From Lachnospiraceae bacterium (GTDB lineage Bacteria; Bacillota; Clostridia; Lachnospirales; Lachnospiraceae): 32,272 nt of DNA. Of the stretch, positions 22,735 through 29,890 are shown in pieces (within the stretch, counting starts at the first letter, position 1; the number at the start of each line of letters is the position of its first letter). Location: positions 1-32,272 of the forward strand of contig JAQVCQ010000021.1 in NCBI GenBank assembly GCA_028689715.1, written 5' to 3'. The notes below the pieces were generated by a model. That model had not been told where the DNA came from, made no database searches, and worked only from the letters and a program-made list of their open reading frames with translations. Made by a program: the position numbers and the translations under genes.

Positions 22735-24780
22735 ATGAAGACACAAGTCAGACTAAAAGGAAGATTAAAAATTTATCTGCAGGCTTTTTTATTCCTGGGA
22801 GTTGCATTAGCACTCCTGACGGTATTAATATTTTTTGTTGATTATAAAGCTGGTTTCCTTCTGTCGCTTTTTGTAGTCCTTTATTTTGCTGTGAATTTTT
22901 TACTGTTATATCACAATAAAAATATTATTCTGAATGAACTGATCAGCTTTGCAACACAATATGGACAGATTCAGAAGAAGCTTTTAAAAGAGCTTGATCT
23001 GCCACATGCGTTGCTGGATGACAGTGGCAGGATCATTTGGGTAAATAATGCATTTGAAGATGTTACTTATCAGAATAAATGTATGCGAAAAGCTGTAAAT
23101 CAACTTTTTCCGGCGGTAACAAAAGATAAGCTTCCACTTGACCGTGAAGAAAGTGAAGTTGAGATTATTTATGATGAACGCAATTTTCTAGTCAGACTTA
23201 AGAAGATCTCCTTACGTGAAATGATAGAGAACAGTGATATCATTGAAGCGGATGAATATGAAGGATTTCTGATCGCACTCTATCTTTTTGATGAGACAGC
23301 ACTTAAATATGCTTTGCAGGAAAATGATGACCAGAGTCTGGCAGTAGGCCTTATTTATATAGATAATTATGATGAGGCACTGGATAGTATTGAAGAGGTC
23401 AGAAGATCACTTCTGGTAGCGTTGATCGACCGTAAAGTAAATAAATATGTTGCGTCTCTGGATGGAATCATCAAAAAGACTGAAAAAGATAAATATCTTG
23501 TAATTTTAAGGAAAAAATCATTAAAACATCTTCAGGAGACCAAGTTTGAAATACTGGAAGAGATCAAGACAGTTAATATAGGAAATGACATGTCTGTTAC
23601 CTTGAGCATAGGAATTGGTCTTGATGGACTTTCCTATTCTCAGAACTATGAATTTGCAAGAACTTCGATCGATCTGGCACTCGGACGCGGAGGAGACCAG
23701 GCAGTCGTTAAGACCATGGACTCGCTTTCTTATTATGGTGGTAAAAGCCAGGTCGTTGAAAAAAACACACGTGTGAAAGCAAGAGTCAAGGCATATGCAC
23801 TTCGTGAGATCGTTTCATCAAAAGATAAAGTCATTGTTATGGGGCATCACCTTACAGACGTTGACAGTTTTGGCGCAGCAATTGGCGTATACTGCATTGC
23901 AAAGGCATTACAAAGAAAAACACACATCGTAATCAACGAAGTGTCTACTTCTGTGAAGCCTCTCCTTGATCTGTTTGCAGGACACCAGGAGTATGAAACG
24001 GATATGTTTTTGAACAGCCAGCAGGCAATTGAAGCAGCCGGAGCAAATACGGTTCTTGTAATCGTTGATGTGAACAGACCAAGTATTACAGAGTGTCCGG
24101 AATTGCTTAAGATCTGTAAGTCGATCGTAGTTCTGGATCACCACAGACAGAGTTCAGAAGTAATAGAAAATGCAACACTATCTTATGTTGAACCATATGC
24201 TTCATCGGCATGTGAAATGGTCGCGGAGATACTTCAGTATATTGGAGATGGAATCAAGATCCGTGGGAATGAAGCGGACTGTTTATATTCAGGAATTATT
24301 ATTGATACCAATAATTTTGTTGCGAAAACAGGAGTCAGAACTTTTGAAGCAGCTGCATTTTTAAGAAGAAACGGCGCTGATGTGACCAGGGTAAGAAAAC
24401 TTTTCAGGGAAGATGCTTCTGATTATAAAGCAAAAGCTGAAACGGTAAGACATGCAGAAATTTACAGAAATGACTATGCGATTTCGATCTGTCCAAGTAC
24501 TGGAATCGAAAGTCCTACCATAGTCGGTGCACAGGCTGCAAATGAGCTGCTTGATATTAAAGGAATTAAGGCGAGTTTCGTTTTAACAGAATACCAGGGA
24601 CGTGTATACATTAGCGCGCGATCTATTGATGAAGTAAATGTGCATGTAATCATGGAAAAGCTAGGGGGAGGCGGACATATGAATATGGCCGGTGCCCAGT
24701 TGGAAGATATTACAATATTGCAGGCAGAAGAGACATTGAAACGTATACTTGACAGTATGATACAGGAAGGTGATTTATAA
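22735..24780 (+). CDS. gdpP: c-di-AMP phosphodiesterase GdpP
   Basis: This 681-residue membrane protein hydrolyses cyclic di-AMP. It has two N-terminal membrane helices (about 14-36 and 40-60), a PAS-like domain (about 85-160), and a degenerate GGDEF domain (about 175-310) with no GGDEF signature. DHH (about 365-510) and DHHA1 (about 560-675) domains complete it. Catalytic motifs are GHHLTDVDSFGAA (370-382), VIVDVNRP (442-449), VLDHH (466-470) and GGGGHMNMAGAQ (about 643-654). Metal-binding H371/H372, D375, D377 and the D468-H469-H470 triad are all present. The gene order gdpP-rplI-dnaB is conserved in Firmicutes. The rplI start codon overlaps its stop by one base (TAATG). Confidence 0.95.
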   Translation: MKTQVRLKGRLKIYLQAFLFLGVALALLTVLIFFVDYKAGFLLSLFVVLYFAVNFLLLYHNKNIILNELISFATQYGQIQKKLLKELDLPHALLDDSGRIIWVNNAFEDVTYQNKCMRKAVNQLFPAVTKDKLPLDREESEVEIIYDERNFLVRLKKISLREMIENSDIIEADEYEGFLIALYLFDETALKYALQENDDQSLAVGLIYIDNYDEALDSIEEVRRSLLVALIDRKVNKYVASLDGIIKKTEKDKYLVILRKKSLKHLQETKFEILEEIKTVNIGNDMSVTLSIGIGLDGLSYSQNYEFARTSIDLALGRGGDQAVVKTMDSLSYYGGKSQVVEKNTRVKARVKAYALREIVSSKDKVIVMGHHLTDVDSFGAAIGVYCIAKALQRKTHIVINEVSTSVKPLLDLFAGHQEYETDMFLNSQQAIEAAGANTVLVIVDVNRPSITECPELLKICKSIVVLDHHRQSSEVIENATLSYVEPYASSACEMVAEILQYIGDGIKIRGNEADCLYSGIIIDTNNFVAKTGVRTFEAAAFLRRNGADVTRVRKLFREDASDYKAKAETVRHAEIYRNDYAISICPSTGIESPTIVGAQAANELLDIKGIKASFVLTEYQGRVYISARSIDEVNVHVIMEKLGGGGHMNMAGAQLEDITILQAEETLKRILDSMIQEGDL

Positions 24781-25229
24781 TGAAAGTAATTCTATTAGAA
24801 GATGTAAAAACACTTGGCAAAAAGGGTGAGATCATAGAAGTAAATGATGGGTATGCCAGAAATTTTGTACTACCTAAGAAACTAGGGCTTGAAGCAAATA
24901 CAAAAAATCTGAATGATCTGAGACTCAAAAAGGCTCATGATGATAAAATGGCAGCTGAACTGCTTGAGCAGTCAAAGCAATTCGCACAAAGACTTTCTGA
25001 ACTGGAAGTAATTGTTCATATTAAAGCAGGCGAGGGCGGCAGAACATTTGGGTCTGTTTCGTCAAAAGAAATCGTGCGTGCAGCGCAGGAACAGCATGGA
25101 ATTGAACTGGATAAGAAAAAGATCGTGCTACAGGATGCAATAAAAAGTTTTGGCGCATATGAGGTGTCTGTAAAACTACATCCACAGGTAACCGGAACAC
25201 TAAAGGTAAAAGTACAGGAAGAAAAATAG
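24780..25229 (+). CDS. rplI: 50S ribosomal protein L9
   Basis: The 149-residue L9 has the signature MKVILLEDVKTLGKKGEIIEVNDGYARNFVLPKKLGLEAN, a long central helix (about 40-80), and a C-terminal RNA-binding domain with GEGGRTFGSVSSKEIVRA. It binds 23S rRNA and helps keep reading frame. Length is normal (about 147-150). The start overlaps the gdpP stop, and a weak SD (GGAAGGTGA) lies about 7 bases before it inside gdpP. It is followed 13 bases later by dnaB. Confidence 0.97.
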   Translation: MKVILLEDVKTLGKKGEIIEVNDGYARNFVLPKKLGLEANTKNLNDLRLKKAHDDKMAAELLEQSKQFAQRLSELEVIVHIKAGEGGRTFGSVSSKEIVRAAQEQHGIELDKKKIVLQDAIKSFGAYEVSVKLHPQVTGTLKVKVQEEK

Positions 25230-25242
25230 TTGAGGGGGTTCT

Positions 25243-26580
25243 ATGTCTACAGTTGAAGAATCAATCATAAAAAGAATACTTCCTCATAGCCTGGAGGCAG
25301 AACAGTCTGTAATTGGATCTATGATCATGGATCGCGATGCGATTGTGGCGGCTTCTGAAATTGTTACGGATGAAGACTTTTATAGCAGGCAGTACGCAGT
25401 TTTGTTTCAGTCAATGGTAGAACTGAATGAAGAAGGGAAACCGGTAGACGTCGTCACACTGCAGAACCGTTTAAAAGAAAAGGATGCACCACCAGAGGTG
25501 AGCAGCCTTGAGTTTGTCAGAGAACTACTGTCAGCAGTTCCGACCTCAGCAAATGTAAAATATTACGCTGGAATCGTAGCGGAGAAATCTACACTTCGCA
25601 GACTGATACGCTTGAATGAAGAAATTGCCAATACCTGTTATTCAGGAAAAGAAACACTGGAAGTAATATTGGAAGAGACGGAGAAGAAGACGTTTGAGCT
25701 TGTCCAGAAAAGGAATACAAGCGACTATGTTTCAATCAGACAGGTCGTTATGAATGCCATGGATAAAATTGAGCAGGCAGCAAAAAACAAAGGTTCAGTG
25801 ACTGGAATTCCAACAGGATTCATAGACCTTGACTTTAGAACTGCAGGATTTCAGCCTTCGGATTTTATTCTGGTTGCGGCAAGACCATCTATGGGTAAAA
25901 CTGCTTTTGTATTAAATATTGCACAGTACATGGCATTTCATGAAAATAAAACAGTTGCCATTTTCAGTCTGGAAATGTCAAAGGAACAGCTTGTGAACCG
26001 TTTATTCTCACTGGAGTCCAAAGTAGATTCGCAGCATATCAGAACAGGTAATCTTTCTGATGGAGAATGGGAAAAACTGATCGAAAGCGCCGGAGTCATT
26101 GCAAAATCAAACCTGATCATAGATGACACGCCTGGTATCAGCATTGCTGAATTAAGGTCTAAATGCAGAAAATATAAACTCGAACATAACTTGGGCATTA
26201 TCATTATTGATTACCTGCAGCTCATGTCGGGAAGAGGAAAGAGTGAATCAAGACAACAGGAGATCTCAGATATATCGAGATCACTGAAGTCGCTTGCAAG
26301 AGAGCTGAACGTTCCGGTGGTAGCATTGTCTCAGTTGAGCCGAGCTGTGGAACAGAGACCTGACCATAGACCGATGCTTTCGGATCTAAGAGAATCTGGA
26401 GCGATCGAGCAGGATGCCGATGTTGTTATGTTCATTTACAGGGACGACTATTATAACAAAGATACAGAACTTAAAAATATTGCAGAGATCATAATAGCAA
26501 AACAAAGAAATGGTCCTATTGGAACGATCAATCTTGTCTGGCTTCCGGATTATACAAAATTTGCAAACATGCAAAAATAA
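25243..26580 (+). CDS. dnaB: Replicative DNA helicase DnaB (DnaC in Bacillus)
   Basis: This 445-residue hexameric helicase unwinds DNA ahead of the replication fork. The N-terminal domain (1 to about 155) starts RILPHSLEAEQSVIGSMI, with a linker near 160-180. The RecA-like C-terminal domain has Walker A ARPSMGKTAF (about 211-220), Walker B LGIIIIDYLQLMSG, and LSQLSRAVEQR-PDHRPMLSDLRESGAIEQDADVVMFIYR blocks. Length fits the family. It is last in the gdpP-rplI-dnaB set, with GGGGG as SD for ATG 25243. A bidirectional terminator follows, shared with the convergent ferredoxin gene. Confidence 0.97.
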   Translation: MSTVEESIIKRILPHSLEAEQSVIGSMIMDRDAIVAASEIVTDEDFYSRQYAVLFQSMVELNEEGKPVDVVTLQNRLKEKDAPPEVSSLEFVRELLSAVPTSANVKYYAGIVAEKSTLRRLIRLNEEIANTCYSGKETLEVILEETEKKTFELVQKRNTSDYVSIRQVVMNAMDKIEQAAKNKGSVTGIPTGFIDLDFRTAGFQPSDFILVAARPSMGKTAFVLNIAQYMAFHENKTVAIFSLEMSKEQLVNRLFSLESKVDSQHIRTGNLSDGEWEKLIESAGVIAKSNLIIDDTPGISIAELRSKCRKYKLEHNLGIIIIDYLQLMSGRGKSESRQQEISDISRSLKSLARELNVPVVALSQLSRAVEQRPDHRPMLSDLRESGAIEQDADVVMFIYRDDYYNKDTELKNIAEIIIAKQRNGPIGTINLVWLPDYTKFANMQK

Positions 26581-26587
26581 GACCAAT

Positions 26588-26615
26588 AAAAAAAGACACA
26601 TAGGTGTCTTTTTTT
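26588..26615. terminator. Bidirectional terminator between dnaB and the ferredoxin gene
   Basis: Seven A residues, GACAC (26595-26599), an ATAG loop, GTGTC (26604-26608) and seven T residues form a symmetric hairpin with U-tracts on both strands. It can end dnaB (plus) and ferredoxin (minus) transcripts. Confidence 0.85.
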
Positions 26616-26627
26616 GATGCTTCTTGA

Positions 26628-26798
26628 TTATTCTTCTGAAATAGCTCCTGTAGGGCAAACACTAGCGCAAGCTCCACAGCTGATGCATGCATCTGCATTG
26701 ATTTCATATTGTGTATCGCCCTGGCTGATTGCGCCTACTGGACATTGAGGTTCGCAAGCTCCACAGCTAACACAAGCGTCACTGATTACGTATGCCAT
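26628..26798 (-). CDS. Small 2[4Fe-4S] ferredoxin
   Basis: The 56-residue product is a classic clostridial ferredoxin. Two C-x2-C-x2-C-x3-C-P cluster sites are visible: C9, C12, C15, C19 followed by PVGAI, and C38, C41, C44, C48 followed by PTGAI. The two halves are near-copies, as expected from the ancient duplication, and each can hold one [4Fe-4S] cluster. It is a low-potential electron carrier for pyruvate:ferredoxin oxidoreductase, hydrogenase and reductive enzymes. ATG 26798 has AAAGGAGGA about 8 bases upstream. It has its own promoter (26856-26884) and is separate from pflA on the same strand. It is easily missed because of its length. Confidence 0.95.
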   Translation of the reverse strand: MAYVISDACVSCGACEPQCPVGAISQGDTQYEINADACISCGACASVCPTGAISEE

Positions 26799-26855
26799 AA
26801 TAATAGTCCTCCTTTTTCTGATTCAGTTCCCGAAATGATTTTCGTAACTGATATT

Positions 26856-26884
26856 ATTTTAATACATTAGGAGTCTGAATACAA
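26856..26884 (-). promoter_or_regulatory. Promoter of the ferredoxin gene
   Basis: On the minus strand TTGTAT (26884-26879) and TAAAAT (26861-26856) are 17 bases apart. The leader would be about 55 bases and includes a small CGAAA/TTTCG stem. Confidence 0.6.
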
Positions 26885-26942
26885 GTAGAATGGCTTCAAA
26901 GATCAAGATATTTTTCGAAAGAACAAGGACTGAATTTTCATG

Positions 26943-27716
26943 CTATTTTGCCTTTTCAGTCTGATCCCTTAACTCGATTCTACGTTTTTTTATCCCTTCA
27001 AGGATAACTTTCTTTTTGTCAACGACTGCTTTTTTATCCATATCAGGAACAAATTTTAATTTATAGTCCATTCCAAGCATTTCATATTTTGCTTTTCCCA
27101 TAGAATGGTATGGAAGAACATCAAGTGCTTTTACATTTTTCAGATCACCAATAAAATATCCGAGTTTGTATAGATATTCATCATCGTCTGTCAGACCCGG
27201 AACAACGACATGACGTATCCAGATTGGAATATTTTTCTGGTCAAGATAGTGAGCAAAAGCCAGGATTCCTTCATTGGGCTGACCTGTAAGATGTACATGC
27301 TTCTCAGGGTCAATATGTTTAATATCAAGCATAACAAGATCAGTCAGGGAAAGAAGCTCATCCAGTTTTTGAATATAGTCTGTATTGTCTGCCTTGTACG
27401 TAATACCGGACGTATCAATACAGGTGTGGATCTCATGTTTTTTACATTCTTTGAATAATTCTATCAAAAAATCAACCTGTAAAAGAGGTTCACCTCCGGT
27501 CACTGTGATTCCGCCACCACGGTAAAAACTTTTATTACGTTCGTAATCTTTAATAATTCTTGAAACTTCTACTTTTTTTCCACCCTTTAAATCCCATGTA
27601 TCAGGATTATGGCAGTATGCACATCGCATAGGACATCCCTGTAAAAATACGACCAGCCTTACGCCGGGGCCGTCAACAGTTCCAAAACTCTCTATAGAAT
27701 GTATTCTTCCACTCAT
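26943..27716 (-). CDS. pflA: Pyruvate formate-lyase activating enzyme
   Basis: This 257-residue radical-SAM enzyme installs the glycyl radical on pyruvate formate-lyase. The cluster motif is C-x3-C-x2-C in GCPMRCAYCHNPDTW. The SAM-binding GGITVTGGEPLLQ, the CIDTSGI block, DLVMLDIKHID and PIWIRHVVVPGLTDD follow in order; all are PflA hallmarks. I chose ATG 27716, since AGGAGGT lies 6-7 bases before it; an upstream ATG (27722) and TTG (27734) overlap or abut the SD. Here its substrate would be the separate 81-residue glycyl radical protein at 29369-29614, not the large catalytic subunit. It has its own strong promoter and lies 1.6 kb away from the PFL genes. Confidence 0.95.
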   Translation of the reverse strand: MSGRIHSIESFGTVDGPGVRLVVFLQGCPMRCAYCHNPDTWDLKGGKKVEVSRIIKDYERNKSFYRGGGITVTGGEPLLQVDFLIELFKECKKHEIHTCIDTSGITYKADNTDYIQKLDELLSLTDLVMLDIKHIDPEKHVHLTGQPNEGILAFAHYLDQKNIPIWIRHVVVPGLTDDDEYLYKLGYFIGDLKNVKALDVLPYHSMGKAKYEMLGMDYKLKFVPDMDKKAVVDKKKVILEGIKKRRIELRDQTEKAK

Positions 27717-27753
27717 AATCATACCTCCTGTCAAAGCAGTAACCTGCTATTTA

Positions 27754-27782
27754 AGTATACTATCAGTGAGAAGGAAATTCAA
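27754..27782 (-). promoter_or_regulatory. Promoter of pflA
   Basis: TTGAAT (27782-27777) and TATACT (27759-27754) on the minus strand are separated by 17 bases, giving a short leader of about 30 bases. Confidence 0.75.
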
Positions 27783-27817
27783 TTGGTTAGCATGCGGTGT
27801 ACCTGATTTAGTACAAC

Positions 27818-28783
27818 TTATTGCTTATCACCACGGATAATACTGACAACTGCTGAAAAAGCTCCAAACAGGATTCCCATAATTGGCCAGACGATCCATG
27901 TAATATGCCAGTCTCCGGTCAAAAAGCTCCAAAGCAGATAACCAGCAGTGGTAAGTGGCCAGACAACAGATGCGACAGCTCCGACCAATTTATCTTCCTT
28001 GCGTTCGGGAGCGTAATCACCTTCCTGCAAAAGTTGCCTATAACAATCCATTGTTGTACCTGCGTTGATGAACAGCGTTACTGCACATGCGACCATGATA
28101 AGTAGTAAAAACACACCAACTGCACCGTAAAAATCGTTATCACGAACAAAGACTGTCAGACTGATCAGGGTAAGTGGTGAGAGAATACATAACACAACAC
28201 CAGCAACGATCTTAAGGGTAAAATATGGCAGATAGGAAGTTTTTTTCTTGCGGATCACTTCTGTAAGTGAATAATCAAGAACGAATGGTCTTTCCAGATA
28301 TTTATACTGGTCAAGTTGTATTCCACTGAATATGAACAGACCTACTGCGACTGCGATCATTAAAAAAAGTGGAAACAGGAAGAGTGTAGCAGCACTGTCT
28401 TCCCCCATCTGAATACTCATGACGGATGTTCCGAGTACAAAAACAGCAGGGGCTGTAATACATAAAAACACACCAAGTGCGATTAAATTGCCAAAAAACT
28501 TTTTATCATGAATGATTCGTTCTGTTTCTTCTTTTTTAATAACAGGCAGTACAGGCTGCATGGAAGAGGGTACTTCAATATTCAGCTCACGGATCAGCTC
28601 ATCAATATTTCCAAATTCTGAAATGACTATGCCAATGGCCTCATTTTCGCTCTTTCCGTGGTATTTCATTTCATTATACTTATCCTCCATACTGCTTAAA
28701 AGATCTTCTTTCAGTTTGATTAGTGCCGGAGTTTTCGGCATATTAGCAAACATATTGTCTAAATAACTTTTGATTGTTTCCAT
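27818..28783 (-). CDS. PadR-associated membrane protein with permease-prefix domain
   Basis: This 321-residue protein has a soluble N-terminal domain (about 1-90, with KLKEDLLSSMEDKYNEMKYHGKSENEAIGIVISEFG). That is the short alpha-helical 'permease prefix' type often found in PadR-linked membrane proteins. Six or so hydrophobic segments (about 100-320) follow. No enzyme motif is seen. It is co-transcribed with, and 2 bases after, a PadR regulator, a common Firmicute pairing that often responds to envelope stress or drugs. ATG 28783 has AAGGAG about 8 bases upstream. A GTG at 28789, overlapping the PadR stop as GTGA, is possible but its SD is too close. Confidence 0.8.
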   Translation of the reverse strand: METIKSYLDNMFANMPKTPALIKLKEDLLSSMEDKYNEMKYHGKSENEAIGIVISEFGNIDELIRELNIEVPSSMQPVLPVIKKEETERIIHDKKFFGNLIALGVFLCITAPAVFVLGTSVMSIQMGEDSAATLFLFPLFLMIAVAVGLFIFSGIQLDQYKYLERPFVLDYSLTEVIRKKKTSYLPYFTLKIVAGVVLCILSPLTLISLTVFVRDNDFYGAVGVFLLLIMVACAVTLFINAGTTMDCYRQLLQEGDYAPERKEDKLVGAVASVVWPLTTAGYLLWSFLTGDWHITWIVWPIMGILFGAFSAVVSIIRGDKQ

Positions 28784-28785
28784 AA

Positions 28786-29112
28786 TCACATCTCCTTTAT
28801 AAATTTATCAACGACTTCTTTTGTGATCTGCCATTCCAGGCATTTCTCTTTGTAATAAACTAACCCCTCATTGGTTAATTTGTAATAAGTACGGCGTTTG
28901 CCGTTCGTCTCATCACCGGAATAGGATGAGATATACCCGTTTTTTTCCAATCTGGAAAAAGCAGAGTATAGTGTGGTTTCCTTCATGATATACTTTCCAT
29001 CAGTCATTTCTCTAATATTTTTTGAAATTTCATACCCATAAGAGTCATCATGTAATAATAAGAAAAGAATCATAGTATCGTTATATCCTCTTATTACGTC
29101 ACTACTGATCAA
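28786..29112 (-). CDS. PadR family transcriptional regulator
   Basis: The 108-residue protein has a winged-helix domain: MILFLLLHDDSYGYEISKNIREMTDGKYIMKETTLYSAFSRLEKNGYISSY, then the wing GKRRTYYKLTNEGLVYYKE and a short C-terminal helix for dimerisation. This is the PadR-s2 (short) type. Its start is TTG 29112, supported by GGAGG 8 bases upstream; the first downstream ATG would cut the wing. It should repress itself and its partner membrane gene, and a set of TACTACGACAG-type repeats overlaps its promoter. Confidence 0.9.
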   Translation of the reverse strand: MISSDVIRGYNDTMILFLLLHDDSYGYEISKNIREMTDGKYIMKETTLYSAFSRLEKNGYISSYSGDETNGKRRTYYKLTNEGLVYYKEKCLEWQITKEVVDKFIKEM

Positions 29113-29165
29113 ATAAACACCCTCCTTCCGATAAAATGTATGGAGTAAACTGATAAATTCAAATC

Positions 29166-29238
29166 TACTACGACAGATATACTATGACAGTCGTACTACG
29201 TCTGACGTAGTATTAATATAGCATGATTACTACGACAG
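29166..29238 (-). promoter_or_regulatory. PadR operator array (four related sites)
   Basis: TACTACGACAG (29166-29176), TACTATGACAG (29180-29190) and TACTACGTCTG (29194-29204) start exactly 14 bp apart, and another TACTACGACAG is at 29228-29238. The third is part of a perfect dyad, TACTACGT-CTG-ACGTAGTA (29194-29212). Sites cover the -35/-10 spacer and the start region of the PadR promoter. Binding by PadR is inference. Confidence 0.7.
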
Positions 29239-29243
29239 GTCAA
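29215..29243 (-). promoter_or_regulatory. Promoter of the padR operon
   Basis: TTGACC (29243-29238) and TATATT (29220-29215) on the minus strand are 17 bases apart, with one operator copy inside the spacer and the dyad right at the start site. Confidence 0.8.
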
Positions 29244-29267
29244 GTACTTTCTAAAAAAAAGTTATAG

Positions 29268-29323
29268 AAAAGCTCCATCTTGTGCAGAACAGTTCGAACT
29301 GTCCGCATAAGATGGAGCTTTTT
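29268..29323 (-). terminator. Long hairpin terminator of the PFL operon
   Basis: AAAAGCTCCATCTT pairs with AAGATGGAGCTTTT across a second inner palindrome (GAACAGTTCGAACTGTC region). T-rich tails exist on both strands, so it can end the leftward PFL transcript and perhaps act in both directions. Confidence 0.8.
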
Positions 29324-29368
29324 ATGTTATGGGATATAGCAATCCATTATTTAAACATTTAATCCAAA

Positions 29369-29614
29369 TTAGACTGTTTCGTGGAAGGTACGGCTGATTA
29401 CGTCGTTCTGCTGTTCTTTTGTAAGCTTAACGAAGTTAACTGCGTATCCGGAAACACGAATTGTAAGCTGTGGATAGTTTTCTGGATGCTGCTGAGCATC
29501 TATAAGCATGTCTCTGTTTAATACGTTAACATTTAAATGATGGCCGCCTTTTGTAGCATATCCATCTAATAATGATACTAAATTATTGATCTGAGCCTGG
29601 CTTGTCTGTGACAT
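29369..29614 (-). CDS. Separate glycyl radical domain of pyruvate formate-lyase
   Basis: This 81-residue protein corresponds to the C-terminal end of PFL. Residues 9-31 match the last helix before the domain and the HLNVNV strand, and the radical loop TIRVSGYAV (51-59) places the radical on Gly56. The rest ([18 protein letters not shown]) matches the PFL C-terminus. E. coli GrcA/YfiD has the same domain but is a spare part; here it supplies the segment that the 680-residue subunit lacks. PflA should activate it. SD AGGAGGT is 7 bases upstream of ATG 29614. It is the third gene of the locus, after the catalytic subunit and the Cys-rich protein, and before a strong terminator. Confidence 0.88.
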   Translation of the reverse strand: MSQTSQAQINNLVSLLDGYATKGGHHLNVNVLNRDMLIDAQQHPENYPQLTIRVSGYAVNFVKLTKEQQNDVISRTFHETV

Positions 29615-29641
29615 ATGTATTACCTCCTGTAATAGAATTGT

Positions 29642-29845
29642 TTATTTGTAATCGTCAAGTCCCTGATGAAGAGTAGGAATGCTGCATGCAGTAGGAGTAC
29701 GGGAACAATCGGTGCAGCCCAGGGTCTGAACAGATTTTGGGGCATTGAGTGTTTCATCATAATCAACATTAACATGGCCGACACCTTTTGCGATGCCTGC
29801 ATCAAGCATTGCGACCAGGTCATCTATCATTTTACTATCATCCAT
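29642..29845 (-). CDS. Small Cys-rich protein resembling the start of the glycyl radical domain
   Basis: This 67-residue protein of unrecognised family lies between the PFL catalytic gene and the glycyl radical gene. Residues 6-33 (IDDLVAMLDAGIAKGVGHVNV) align with [22 protein letters not shown] of the next gene, sharing the pattern I-[DN]2-LV-x2-LD-x3-KG-x2-H-[VL]-NV. After that the RVSGYAV loop is absent. A tail with C44-x-x-C47 and C54, ending PTLHQGLDDYK, takes its place. I chose ATG 29845, supported by AGGAAGGTG upstream; ATG 29866 has no SD. The likely origin is a duplication of the glycyl domain; it might be a scaffold, a repair or quenching factor, or a metal-binding partner. Function is unknown. 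Confidence 0.75.
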   Translation of the reverse strand: MDDSKMIDDLVAMLDAGIAKGVGHVNVDYDETLNAPKSVQTLGCTDCSRTPTACSIPTLHQGLDDYK

Positions 29846-29890
29846 ATTGCACCTTCCTATTCTCATCAGAAATTTATTGTTAAAAATGTA

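Noticed and set aside
27717-27734. TTG 27734 or ATG 27722 as the pflA start
   Set aside because: The SD AGGAGGT would lie inside or directly against these starts; ATG 27716 has correct spacing.
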